From: Pontibacillus salipaludis
GTDB lineage: Bacteria; Bacillota; Bacilli; Bacillales; BH030062
Assembly (NCBI RefSeq): GCF_014642405.1
Contig: NZ_BMIN01000025.1
Location: 1 to 53,591 of the forward strand
Reading direction: 5' to 3'
DNA length: 53,591 bases
The first letter of the stretch is position 1. Each line of letters starts with the position of its first letter. The notes beneath the pieces were generated by a model. The model searched no databases. It worked only from the letters and a program-made list of their open reading frames with translations, and was not told the DNA's origin. A program made the translations under genes and the position numbers. Positions 46,022 to 53,591 of the stretch are shown here, piece by piece.

Positions 46022-48433
46022 TTACATTAGCTGGTACGGTTGAAAATCGATCGTGAGCTGCAAATCCTTTTGTTGAATAGCGTCCTCATATATTTGAAAT
46101 AGTCGATTCATGACCTTGTGTAATGTTGGTTCATTTCTGTATTTTATCATGCATTGATACCGATATCTATCTTTGATCCGGGTTAGCGGTGATGGTGTAG
46201 GTCCTAAAATAATCGTTTGGTCTGAAAGATGATCACGTAAAAACTGAACTATTTTCTGCGTAACATCCATTGTGTACAAATGATTTGGATGGGAAACAGT
46301 GAGTAATGTTAAAAAGTAATACGGAGGGTATCGAAATGTTTTCCGCATCTTCATCTCTTTCTTATAAAACGACTCGAAATCGTACTGACTTGCCATCTCA
46401 ATGCTGTAATGTTCAGGAGTATAACTCTGTACAATAACTTCACCTGGCAATGTATGCCTACCAGCACGTCCACTAACTTGAGTTAATAACTGAAACGTCT
46501 TCTCAGATGACCGAAAATCAGGCAGGTGCAACAATGAATCTGCTGCTAAAACACCAACAAGGGTAACATTCCCAAAATCGAGCCCTTTGGCAATCATTTG
46601 TGTCCCAAGTAATATATCCGCTTCCTTCTCTGCAAACTTCGTTAATAATCTCTCGTGTGCCCCTTTTCGACGCGTGGTATCTACATCCATTCGTATGATT
46701 CTTGCCTCTGGTATAAGTTGATTCAGTGACTCTTCCACCTTCTGAGTCCCTGTACCGAAGTAACGAATTGTGTCGCTCTCACAACTTGGACAAGTAGTAG
46801 GCATTGGTTCCTCATGAGAACAATAGTGACACTTTAATCGTTCTGCTTTACGATGATAGGTCAAGGCAATATCGCAATGAGGACATTCTTTCACTTCACC
46901 ACAATCACGACACATGACGAAAGTTGAGTAACCTCTTCTATTCAGGAACAAAACAACTTGTTCACCTTTTTGAATACGATCTTCAATTTTCTCTCGAAGT
47001 TGTATAGAAAACATAGATCTATTCCCTGCATGAAGTTCCTTTCTCATATCAACAAGTTCAACTTCAGGCATACTTGCATTGTTCATTCGTTTTTTTAACG
47101 TAAGAAGCTTATAGACATCCTTCTGAGCTCTTGCAAAAGACTCGAGTGTTGGAGTTGCACTACCAAGGACAACAGGACATTGATGGTATTCTCCACGCTC
47201 AATGGCTACGTCTCTTGCATGGTACCTTGGGTAGTCTTCTTGTTTATAACTAGATTCATGTTCTTCATCAATGATGATAATACCAATATTCTCAAAAGGA
47301 GCAAAGATAGCTGAACGCGCACCAACTACTACCTGTACTTCCTTTCGTTGAATCTTTCTCCATTCGTCAAACTTCTCTCCTGCAGATAGAGCACTATGTA
47401 ATACAGCGACCCTTGAGCCAAAGCGTCCTTTAAATCGCTCTACCATTTGTGGTGTGAGTGCAATTTCAGGTACTAGCACAATAGCTTCCCTTCCATCATC
47501 AAGTACTTGTTGGATAGACTGGAGATATACTTCCGTTTTACCACTTCCGGTTACACCATGAAGAAGGAAAGGAACATGTCGCTTCTCTTCGATAGAAGCA
47601 AGAATAGGTTCGATCGCCTCTTGTTGTTCTTCTGTTAACGGAAATGGTGTGGTACGCTCATATTCTCGTTGCTGATAAGGGTCCCGGTATACTTCTTTAT
47701 ACACAGTTTTTAAAATTTCTTTATCAAGTAATGGTTTTAAGGATGCTCTTGTCGTTTTAAGTTCTTCTAATAATTTTTTCTGTAAAATTTCATCTGGATA
47801 TTCAATAAAATAGGCAAGAATCAAACGTTGTTTCTTAGCCTGTTTGGGCGTGTCATGATAGATTTCTTCTAAGCGATGAGAAGGGATATTCGGAACGATA
47901 TAGGTCTCTTTTTTCTTCGTTTCCTTCCCTTTCACTTTATATTGAACCTCCACGATCCCTTCATGAATGTGTTTTTGAATTTGAGAGTAGGACATAGAAG
48001 AAGATTCAATTTCCTCATAAGGGATCACACCCCGTCCAGCGAACATCCTGTCTAGGTCTTCTGTTAAATCTTCATGTTCAGCAAGTAACCACAGCTCTTT
48101 CTCATACTTTGCCTTGAGTAGTTGAGGTAACATAGCCTGATAGGCAGAAACGTAAAAACAAAGCGTAGTTTCTGAGATCCACCTTCCTAGTTGAATAAGC
48201 TCAGGTGTTAAGACAGGAGTCAAATCCATTACGTCTTGAATTTTTTTTAAGCGAGTAAAACTTGTTTGATCTGTCACTTCTAATACAAAACCCATGATTT
48301 TACGAGGTCCAAATGGAATAATGACTCTCATACCAGGCGATACAACGCCTATTAATGAATCCGGTATTTTATAATCAAATGGTCTGTTCGTTTGGCTTGT
48401 AGGTACATCCACAATTACTCGAGCGATATTCAC
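46022..48433 (-). CDS. priA: Primosomal replication restart helicase PriA
   Basis: PriA reloads the replisome at collapsed forks. The 803-residue protein has an N-terminal 3'-DNA-binding domain, a winged helix, and Walker A LLHGVTGSGKTEV near residue 285. The DEEH box is IIIDEEHESSYKQ. Eight zinc cysteines lie between the helicase lobes (CRDCGEVKECPHCD and CHYCSHEE ... CPSC). Motifs LGTQMIAKGLDFGNV and QVSGRAGR follow. It overlaps coaBC by four bases. Confidence 0.98.
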   Translation of the reverse strand: MNIARVIVDVPTSQTNRPFDYKIPDSLIGVVSPGMRVIIPFGPRKIMGFVLEVTDQTSFTRLKKIQDVMDLTPVLTPELIQLGRWISETTLCFYVSAYQAMLPQLLKAKYEKELWLLAEHEDLTEDLDRMFAGRGVIPYEEIESSSMSYSQIQKHIHEGIVEVQYKVKGKETKKKETYIVPNIPSHRLEEIYHDTPKQAKKQRLILAYFIEYPDEILQKKLLEELKTTRASLKPLLDKEILKTVYKEVYRDPYQQREYERTTPFPLTEEQQEAIEPILASIEEKRHVPFLLHGVTGSGKTEVYLQSIQQVLDDGREAIVLVPEIALTPQMVERFKGRFGSRVAVLHSALSAGEKFDEWRKIQRKEVQVVVGARSAIFAPFENIGIIIIDEEHESSYKQEDYPRYHARDVAIERGEYHQCPVVLGSATPTLESFARAQKDVYKLLTLKKRMNNASMPEVELVDMRKELHAGNRSMFSIQLREKIEDRIQKGEQVVLFLNRRGYSTFVMCRDCGEVKECPHCDIALTYHRKAERLKCHYCSHEEPMPTTCPSCESDTIRYFGTGTQKVEESLNQLIPEARIIRMDVDTTRRKGAHERLLTKFAEKEADILLGTQMIAKGLDFGNVTLVGVLAADSLLHLPDFRSSEKTFQLLTQVSGRAGRHTLPGEVIVQSYTPEHYSIEMASQYDFESFYKKEMKMRKTFRYPPYYFLTLLTVSHPNHLYTMDVTQKIVQFLRDHLSDQTIILGPTPSPLTRIKDRYRYQCMIKYRNEPTLHKVMNRLFQIYEDAIQQKDLQLTIDFQPYQLM

Positions 48434-49635
48434 GTATGACCATCCTTCAACTCATTTGCCACTTGTATAAGAATCTGATAAGCCACATCTTCTTTAGACT
48501 GAAGTGGAAGATTCCATTCCAGACCACTTCCATTAATATAAGTGACAATATTTGTATCAGTCCCGAAACCAGCACCTGCTTCAGATACATTATTCACAAC
48601 GATTGCGTTAGCATTCTTTTTTATAAGTTTTTGCTTTGCATACGTAATTGGTTCAGTCGTTTCAGCCGCAAATCCGACAACAAACTGATTTGTTTTAGCT
48701 TTGCCGATTTCACCAAGTATATCTGTTGTTCGCTCCATCTCGATCGATAAAGAACCCTCTTTCTTCTTCATCTTTTGATCTAGAGGGGTAGCGGGGCGGT
48801 AATCTGCTACAGCAGCTGTTTTAATAACAATATCTGATTGCGGGAGCTCTTTCATAACCGCTTCATACATGTCATGAGCAGACTCCGTTTGAATGACTTT
48901 AACTCCTAAAGGCTCACTAATGGAAACAGGGCCTGATATAAGTGTAACTTCAGCTCCTAGCTCTTTCGCTTTTCGAGCAAAAGCATACCCCATTTTTCCG
49001 GTTGAGAAGTTCGTAAAAAATCGAACTGGATCAACCCTTTCCCTAGTGGGTCCAGCGGTAACAACCACACGTTTTCCTTTTAGAGGAAGGAAGGGGCTCT
49101 CTTGTTCCTCTAACACGGAAACAATGGTTTCAGGTTCCTCTAATCGACCCTTCCCTACATACCCACAAGCCAAATAACCTTCACCAGGCTCTATGAATCG
49201 ATACCCATAAGCTTCTAGCCTTTTTAAGTTCTCCTGCACAGCAGGATGGGCATACATATGCACGTTCATGGCAGGCGCTATATAAACAGGGGCCTCACTT
49301 GCTAATAGTGTCGTTGTCAGCATATCATCTGCAATTCCATTTGCCACTTTACCTATTAGGTTTGCAGTGGCAGGAGCAAGAACAATCAAATCAGCCCAGT
49401 CTGCTACATCAATATGTGATATTTGTTCAGGAATTTTTTCATCAAATGTATCTGTATACACAGGGTTTCGTGATAAAGCTTGAAACGTTAGTGGGGTTAC
49501 AAACTCTTGAGCACTAGTTGTCATAATGACAGTAACATCAGCTCCAGCTTGAACAAGTTTGCTTGTTAATGCACAGGCTTTATAAGCAGCAATCCCACCT
49601 GAAACACCCAGGACAACTTTCTTTCCTTTAAGCAT
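48430..49635 (-). CDS. coaBC: Bifunctional phosphopantothenoylcysteine decarboxylase/synthetase
   Basis: CoaBC carries out two steps of coenzyme A synthesis. The N-terminal CoaC half (about 1-180) has GVSGGIAAYKA, the catalytic histidine in ISHIDVADWAD, PAMNVHMY and the active cysteine in GYLACGYVGKGRL. The C-terminal CoaB half has VVVTAGPTRERVDPVRF, NFSTGKMG and ADYRP. The 401-residue length is normal. It is followed by priA with a four-base overlap and preceded by rpoZ after a hairpin. Confidence 0.98.
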   Translation of the reverse strand: MLKGKKVVLGVSGGIAAYKACALTSKLVQAGADVTVIMTTSAQEFVTPLTFQALSRNPVYTDTFDEKIPEQISHIDVADWADLIVLAPATANLIGKVANGIADDMLTTTLLASEAPVYIAPAMNVHMYAHPAVQENLKRLEAYGYRFIEPGEGYLACGYVGKGRLEEPETIVSVLEEQESPFLPLKGKRVVVTAGPTRERVDPVRFFTNFSTGKMGYAFARKAKELGAEVTLISGPVSISEPLGVKVIQTESAHDMYEAVMKELPQSDIVIKTAAVADYRPATPLDQKMKKKEGSLSIEMERTTDILGEIGKAKTNQFVVGFAAETTEPITYAKQKLIKKNANAIVVNNVSEAGAGFGTDTNIVTYINGSGLEWNLPLQSKEDVAYQILIQVANELKDGHT

Positions 49636-49664
49636 GATTATCCCATCCTTCCCATCTACATAAA

Positions 49665-49691
49665 AATAACAACCTTGATAAGGTTGTTATT
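49665..49691 (-). terminator. rpoZ terminator
   Basis: AATAACAACCTT pairs perfectly with AAGGTTGTTATT around a three-base loop and is followed on the minus strand by TTTTATG. It overlaps the rpoZ stop and may attenuate transcription into coaBC. Confidence 0.85.
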
Positions 49692-49887
49692 CTTCGTGTT
49701 TATAATGCAATTTGCCTTCTTTGATTTCTTCAAGTGCAATACCGACGTATTTTTTTGAGTCAAAGGAATCAATTAAATACTTGTTCGTCTCTTGCATTTG
49801 ACGAGCTCTGCGAGCAGAGATTGTTACTAGAGTATACTTAGAATTAATGGTTTCCATTAGGGAATCAATGGATGGTTCTAACATCAT
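49687..49887 (-). CDS. rpoZ: RNA polymerase omega subunit
   Basis: Omega helps assemble RNA polymerase around the beta-prime subunit. The 66-residue protein has [19 protein letters not shown] and [11 protein letters not shown], the conserved family core. Either of two adjacent ATGs could be used. Its start overlaps the gmk stop by four bases, as in the gmk-rpoZ pair of other Firmicutes. Confidence 0.96.
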   Translation of the reverse strand: MMLEPSIDSLMETINSKYTLVTISARRARQMQETNKYLIDSFDSKKYVGIALEEIKEGKLHYKHEE

Positions 49888-50504
49888 GATTCATCACGCT
49901 CCAATGCTTGTTTATATTGTTTTGCTACACGATCACGTTTACAGTGCTCGCTTCTGACAATAGATTGAACCGTATCTACCGCACGGTCAATTTGATCATT
50001 TACAACAACATAGTCATAGTAATCCATCATTTCAATTTCCTCTTTAGCCGCTGCTAAACGATTTCGTACTAATTCTTCTGTTTCAGTCCCACGACTAATA
50101 ATACGATCTTTAAGCTCTTCAAGGCTTGGTGGGATCAAGAAGACGAATACACCTTGAGGGAAGTTTTCCTTTACCTGTAGAGCCCCTTGGACTTCAATTT
50201 CAAGAAAAACATCGTTCCCTGACTCTAATTGTTGCTCAACATAATCTTTTGGTGTTCCATAATAATTTCCCACATATTGAGCATATTCAATCAACTTTTT
50301 ATTCTCAATTAGTGTTTCAAATTCCTCTTTGCTTTTAAAGAAATAATCAACTCCATCTACTTCTCCTTCACGAGGGTCTCGTGTCGTCATAGAGATCGAG
50401 TATCTAAGATCTGTATCTTTTTCAAAAAGAGACTTCCTTACTGTCCCCTTTCCAACTCCGGAAGGACCGGACAAAATAAATAAAATCCCTTTCTCATCTA
50501 TCAC
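49884..50504 (-). CDS. gmk: Guanylate kinase
   Basis: Gmk phosphorylates GMP to GDP. The likely start is a GTG (50502-50504) with AGGAG seven bases upstream, giving 206 residues; in-frame codons upstream overlap remA and are not conserved. The P-loop is [14 protein letters not shown] near residues 10-23. [19 protein letters not shown] binds GMP, and [21 protein letters not shown] and [13 protein letters not shown] follow. It overlaps rpoZ by four bases. Confidence 0.97.
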   Translation of the reverse strand: MIDEKGILFILSGPSGVGKGTVRKSLFEKDTDLRYSISMTTRDPREGEVDGVDYFFKSKEEFETLIENKKLIEYAQYVGNYYGTPKDYVEQQLESGNDVFLEIEVQGALQVKENFPQGVFVFLIPPSLEELKDRIISRGTETEELVRNRLAAAKEEIEMMDYYDYVVVNDQIDRAVDTVQSIVRSEHCKRDRVAKQYKQALERDES

Positions 50505-50514
50505 AATAAAGCTC

Positions 50515-50778
50515 CTACCCTTCTTCTGACATATCGTCATGACTTGTGACACGTCCACCTACAGTTTCAGGTTGAACAGCCGATAAAACGACATGATCGC
50601 TGTCAGTTATAATTACCGCACGCGTCCTGCGGCCGTATGTAGCATCTACCAATTTATTATTATCCCGAGCAACGGTTATAATCCTTTTTATTGGTGCTGA
50701 TTCTGGTGACACGATGGAAATGATACGATTTGCGGAAACTACGTTACCAAACCCGATATTGATTAGTCGTAAGCTCAA
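50515..50778 (-). CDS. remA: Extracellular matrix regulator RemA
   Basis: RemA is a DNA-binding activator of biofilm matrix and osmoprotection genes in B. subtilis. A TTG start (50776-50778) with GAAGGAGG seven bases upstream gives 87 residues beginning [18 protein letters not shown]. An ATG ten codons upstream puts the ribosome binding site inside the gene and is unlikely. The conserved [13 protein letters not shown] and [16 protein letters not shown] follow. It lies between yicC and gmk, as in B. subtilis. Confidence 0.95.
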   Translation of the reverse strand: MSLRLINIGFGNVVSANRIISIVSPESAPIKRIITVARDNNKLVDATYGRRTRAVIITDSDHVVLSAVQPETVGGRVTSHDDMSEEG

Positions 50779-50865
50779 TGTGGCTCCTCCTTCATCATCT
50801 AAAACCATTCAAGATTGTATATGAATACTATAATTATATGAAAAATTTTATGATAAACTCAATCA

Positions 50866-51747
50866 TTATTCAACATTTTGTACTTGTTCTTTTATTTTTT
50901 CTATTTCGCTCTTTAATAATACTACCCATTCACTAATTTTTGAATCAGTTGATTTAGAGCCAATAGTATTCGTTTCCCTATTCATTTCTTGAACAATAAA
51001 ATCAAGCTTACGTCCAATGGATTCGTTTAACCCTAACGTTGTAATAAACTGATCTGTGTGACTATACAATCGAGTAATTTCCTCTGCTATATCACCTTTT
51101 TCAGCTAATACACCAACTTCATGGAGGAGTCGTGAATCCTCATTAGGGAGGGCGGCTTGAGCATATTCCTCAATTTTCGTTTTTATACGCTCTCTTGTTT
51201 CATCAACAACGATTGGTCTTCGGCTTTTTAAATCATCCACAATTGAAACAACCGTTTCTAAACGGTTTTTTAAATCTTGACGTAATGCATCCCCTTCTTG
51301 CACTCGCATAGACACGGTGTGCTCACACGCTTCATCTATACAAGAAAGAATCATTGATTCCATACGATCTTCGTGTTCCTCTAACTCTTGAATAGTAAAC
51401 AGATCTTCAAGCTTCGTCAAGACATTTACCGAAATTTCTTCTACCAGTCCATATCGAGCCTTAGCTTCTCGAAGTTGAGTTATGTATTGATCTAGCAGGT
51501 CCCAGTCCGTTTTTACAGTACGTTTTGTTAACGCTTTTCCTTCAACCGTGATAAACACTTCTAAACGTCCTCTTGTGAAAGATGGCTGCAACCTTTTTTT
51601 TACTTTTTCTTCAAGGTAAAGGAGAGACCTTGGCATTTTAGGAGCAATGTCTAAAAATCGGTGATTAACAGATTTAAGTTCCACCGTTACCGTTGTATCC
51701 TCTAATGTTTTACTACTTCTCCCATATCCAGTCATGCTTTTAACCAT
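50866..51747 (-). CDS. yicC: YicC/YloC family endoribonuclease
   Basis: A 293-residue protein of the YicC family; the E. coli member has been reported as an endoribonuclease. The ATG at 51745-51747 has AGGTG eight bases upstream and gives the family start MVKSMTGYGRS. Conserved blocks are VELKSVNHRFLDIAPKMPRSL, the central helical region, and the C-terminal GRKLDFIVQEMNRETNTIGSKS. Upstream of remA, as in B. subtilis (yloC). The next B. subtilis gene, yloB, is replaced here by a permease. Confidence 0.93.
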   Translation of the reverse strand: MVKSMTGYGRSSKTLEDTTVTVELKSVNHRFLDIAPKMPRSLLYLEEKVKKRLQPSFTRGRLEVFITVEGKALTKRTVKTDWDLLDQYITQLREAKARYGLVEEISVNVLTKLEDLFTIQELEEHEDRMESMILSCIDEACEHTVSMRVQEGDALRQDLKNRLETVVSIVDDLKSRRPIVVDETRERIKTKIEEYAQAALPNEDSRLLHEVGVLAEKGDIAEEITRLYSHTDQFITTLGLNESIGRKLDFIVQEMNRETNTIGSKSTDSKISEWVVLLKSEIEKIKEQVQNVE

Positions 51748-51832
51748 ATCCATCACACCTATTATTACAAGATTATACCCATTTTAACATAACCCAGTCA
51801 GGATAAAAGAACTTGTACGTCATCAAAACAAA

Positions 51833-51855
51833 AACTGCCCTTTTAAAGGGCAGTT
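51833..51855 (-). terminator. Terminator of the right-hand permease
   Basis: AACTGCCCTTT pairs with AAGGGCAGTT around a tiny loop, followed on the minus strand by TTTGTTTTG. Confidence 0.9.
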
Positions 51856-51872
51856 CCTATGAAAATCGACTA

Positions 51873-53165
51873 TTAGTGAGCAGGGAAAAACACAAGTTGA
51901 ATAGCAAATAATATTCCGAATACGTAAAGTAACCACGAAACTTCTTTTCCTTTTCCACTCACTACTTTTAGTAATGGATAAGTGATAAAGCCCATCGCAA
52001 TTCCTGTTGCAATACTAGAAGTAAGGGGCATCGTTAAAATAATAATAAAACTAGGAAATGCTTCGTCGAAACTCTTCCAATCAACACGAGATAACCCTTC
52101 CATCATAAAACACCCTACAATAATCAGTACTGGTGCTGTAATAGCTGATACTCCAGAAATAGCTTGAATAAATGGAGAGAAGAACATAGAAAGGAAAAAC
52201 AACCCTGCTATAACAAGAGAAGTTAGACCCGTACGTCCGCCTGCTGCAACGCCTGATGTTGATTCTACATATGCAGTAGATGGACTTGAGCCAAATGTAG
52301 AACCTACCGTTGTCGCAATTGCATCTGCCATTAAAGCTGATTTAGCCTTAGGTAACTTGCCGTCTTTCATGAAGCCAGCTTGTTCAGCCACTCCCACAAG
52401 CGTACCTGTAGTATCAAAGATCGTGACCAATAAGAAAGCAAATACAACAGCATAAAGACCTTCTGTAAACACTCCCGCAATATTCATTTCAAAGAAAACT
52501 GGAGCAGGCGGCATAGAAACAACACCATTAAACGTTAGCTGACCTGTGAAGAAAGCAATGATCGCTGTCATAACAATTCCATAGAATAGAGCGCCCTTTA
52601 CATTACGAGCCATTAAAATCAGCGTAATAAACAATCCTGCTATTGATAAAAGCGTATTTGGGGCTTGAAGATCACCAAGTGTTAAAAGCCCTGCTTCTCC
52701 TCCGTCTACAATAATTCCGCTAAATTGCAAACCTAAAAATGCTATAAATAAGCCTATCCCTGATGTAATACCAAACTTTAATGAGTTCGGGATCGCTTCT
52801 ATCAATTTCTCACGTAAACTTGTGAAACTGAGTAAAAGGAAGATCACACCAGCAATGAAAACCGCTCCAAACACAATGCTATAAGATAAACCATATTTCG
52901 TTACTACTGTAACAAAGTAAGCATTTAATCCCATTCCAGGTGCTATAGCAATTGGATAGTTAGCTAGTAATGCCATAAGGAGAGTACCTACAAGGGCTGA
53001 GATAATAGTTGCCATAAAAACTTGTCCAGATGGTACTCCAGCATTTCCGAGTATAACCGGGTTTACAAATATAATATAAACCATTGTTAGGAATGTTGTA
53101 ATTCCTGCGTTGATTTCTGTTTTGATTGTCGTTTGATTCTCTTGTAATTTAAAAAAACGATTCAA
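51873..53165 (-). CDS. pbuG: NCS2 (AzgA-type) purine permease, PbuG-like
   Basis: A 430-residue membrane protein with about 12-14 hydrophobic segments, similar in layout to B. subtilis PbuG, which imports hypoxanthine and guanine. Signatures are YPIAIAPGMGLNAYF near residue 70 and TFGSSPSTAYVESTSGVAAG near residue 288. The start is TTG (53163-53165) after GCAGGTGAAAGAAG. It has its own promoter and terminator. No guanine riboswitch is visible upstream, although B. subtilis pbuG has one; instead a dyad resembling paired PurR boxes overlaps the -10 region. The gene symbol is by similarity; hypoxanthine, guanine or adenine are all possible substrates. Confidence 0.88.
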   Translation of the reverse strand: MNRFFKLQENQTTIKTEINAGITTFLTMVYIIFVNPVILGNAGVPSGQVFMATIISALVGTLLMALLANYPIAIAPGMGLNAYFVTVVTKYGLSYSIVFGAVFIAGVIFLLLSFTSLREKLIEAIPNSLKFGITSGIGLFIAFLGLQFSGIIVDGGEAGLLTLGDLQAPNTLLSIAGLFITLILMARNVKGALFYGIVMTAIIAFFTGQLTFNGVVSMPPAPVFFEMNIAGVFTEGLYAVVFAFLLVTIFDTTGTLVGVAEQAGFMKDGKLPKAKSALMADAIATTVGSTFGSSPSTAYVESTSGVAAGGRTGLTSLVIAGLFFLSMFFSPFIQAISGVSAITAPVLIIVGCFMMEGLSRVDWKSFDEAFPSFIIILTMPLTSSIATGIAMGFITYPLLKVVSGKGKEVSWLLYVFGILFAIQLVFFPAH

Positions 53166-53197
53166 CTTCTTTCACCTGCTTTTCACGAATGATAATA

Positions 53198-53221
53198 ACA
53201 AACATTGATAATAATATTCGT
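53198..53221. promoter_or_regulatory. Candidate PurR-type dyad at the pbuG promoter
   Basis: On the minus strand ACGAATATT and AATGTTTGT form an imperfect inverted repeat (7 of 9 positions) with a six-base centre. Each half extends to an 11-of-13 match to the PurR box as I remember it. The spacing is slightly shorter than usual and one half has TTTG instead of TTCG. Confidence 0.4.
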
Positions 53222-53239
53222 TTTTAGGATATATTTCAA
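53211..53239 (-). promoter_or_regulatory. SigA promoter of pbuG
   Basis: On the minus strand TTGAAA (53234-53239) and TATTAT (53211-53216) with a 17-base spacer, about 45 bases before the TTG start. Confidence 0.7.
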
Positions 53240-53381
53240 TACAAAATAACAATTTGTTTCAGAAATTTATTAGCAAAGGAAGATTTACGACTAAATATCT
53301 ATAATCTTCAATGTTCCTCCCATTATTCTTGTAATGTAAATTACCAATATAACAGTGTAACCATATTCCTGCTATAAATAA

Positions 53382-53591
53382 ATCGAGTAGGAGGAGGTGA
53401 CTAACCTCCGTCCTCTCACACCACCGAGCGTACGGACCCGTACTCGGCGGTTTCCCTAAGTTTAACGTAGAAATTTATATCGATGAGATAAACTACGAAG
53501 CCCTAGACAATTCCAATAAGAATTGTTTAGGGTTTTATTTAGTATTGGGCTATTGGCTATTCGCCAATAGCCCTTCCTTGTATTTGCCCAT
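53382..53591 (-). mobile_element. Group IIC-like intron, 3' end (partial)
   Basis: Read on the minus strand this holds the end of the intron-encoded protein, a short linker, then domain V and domain VI. Domain V starts ACCGCCGAGTACGGGTCCGT and returns as ACGCTCGGTGG, with the two-base CG bulge and the CGC triad. Domain VI has GGAGGT/ACCTCC arms. The intron ends CCTACTCGAT at position 53382, with an adenosine seven bases from the end as expected for the branch point. A perfect 11-bp hairpin (GGGCTATTGGC/GCCAATAGCCC) lies within the coding part. The 5' portion is outside the window. Confidence 0.9.
53462..53590 (-). CDS. Group II intron reverse transcriptase/maturase, C-terminal fragment
   Basis: The last 42 codons of an open frame that continues off the right edge. 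The residues WANTRKGYWRIANSPIL, then NNSYWNCLGLRSL and a terminal RYKFLR, match the conserved C-terminus of group II intron-encoded proteins of the bacterial class C type. The stop lies just before domain V, the expected arrangement. The gene may be complete beyond the window. Confidence 0.88.
   Translation of the reverse strand, partial: WANTRKGYWRIANSPILNKTLNNSYWNCLGLRSLSHRYKFLR

Overview
The window is a 53.6 kb piece of a low-GC Gram-positive chromosome. Gene content, gene order, a SpoVM-type sporulation peptide, CodY, FapR and SpoVM/RsgA/PrkC synteny place it in the Bacillaceae. The order mirrors the Bacillus subtilis yloC-to-codY block, read here on the minus strand. Several proteins are acidic, and the dispersed palindromic repeats resemble ones I associate with halotolerant relatives (Halobacillus, Pontibacillus, Oceanobacillus). 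The genus cannot be fixed from the sequence alone.

Both ends of the window lie inside group II introns in the same (minus) orientation. Positions 1-118 are the 5' end of a group IIC-like intron, starting GUGUG directly after the codY terminator. Positions 53382-53591 are the 3' end of such an intron: the last 42 codons of its reverse transcriptase/maturase, then domains V and VI. The window therefore probably runs between two intron copies.

Layout from left to right, with almost all genes on the minus strand, so transcription runs right to left: codY-hslU-hslV-xerC (protease and nutritional repressor operon); an 850-base gene-free gap with two palindromic repeats where trmFO is usually found; topA, dprA, sucD-sucC; ylqH-ylqG (small FlhB-like and FliK-like proteins), rnhB, rbgA, lepB, rplS, trmD-rimM-ylqD-khpA-rpsP; a three-copy array of palindromic repeats; ffh-ylxM-ftsY-smc (protein targeting and chromosome condensation); a plus-strand DUF1128 gene; rnc-acpP-fabG-fabD-plsX-fapR (fatty acid synthesis with a clear FapR operator); recG, sdaAA-sdaAB; a plus-strand purine-type permease; fakA-asp23; divergent rpmB; spoVM (26 codons, TTG start), thiN, rpe, rsgA, prkC, prpC; rsmB, fmt, priA, coaBC, rpoZ, gmk, remA, yicC; and a second purine-type permease.

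Most of the window is ordinary housekeeping chromosome. The points worth a second look are the two intron ends, the three tandem palindromes whose arms differ by compensatory changes, the repeat pair at the trmFO position, the absence of trmFO, def and rlmN from their usual slots, a Met in place of the usual Asn in the RbgA G4 motif, possible operators in front of both permeases, and several start codons (TTG or GTG) decided by the ribosome binding site. I found no clear sign of a wholly new defence or metabolic system.
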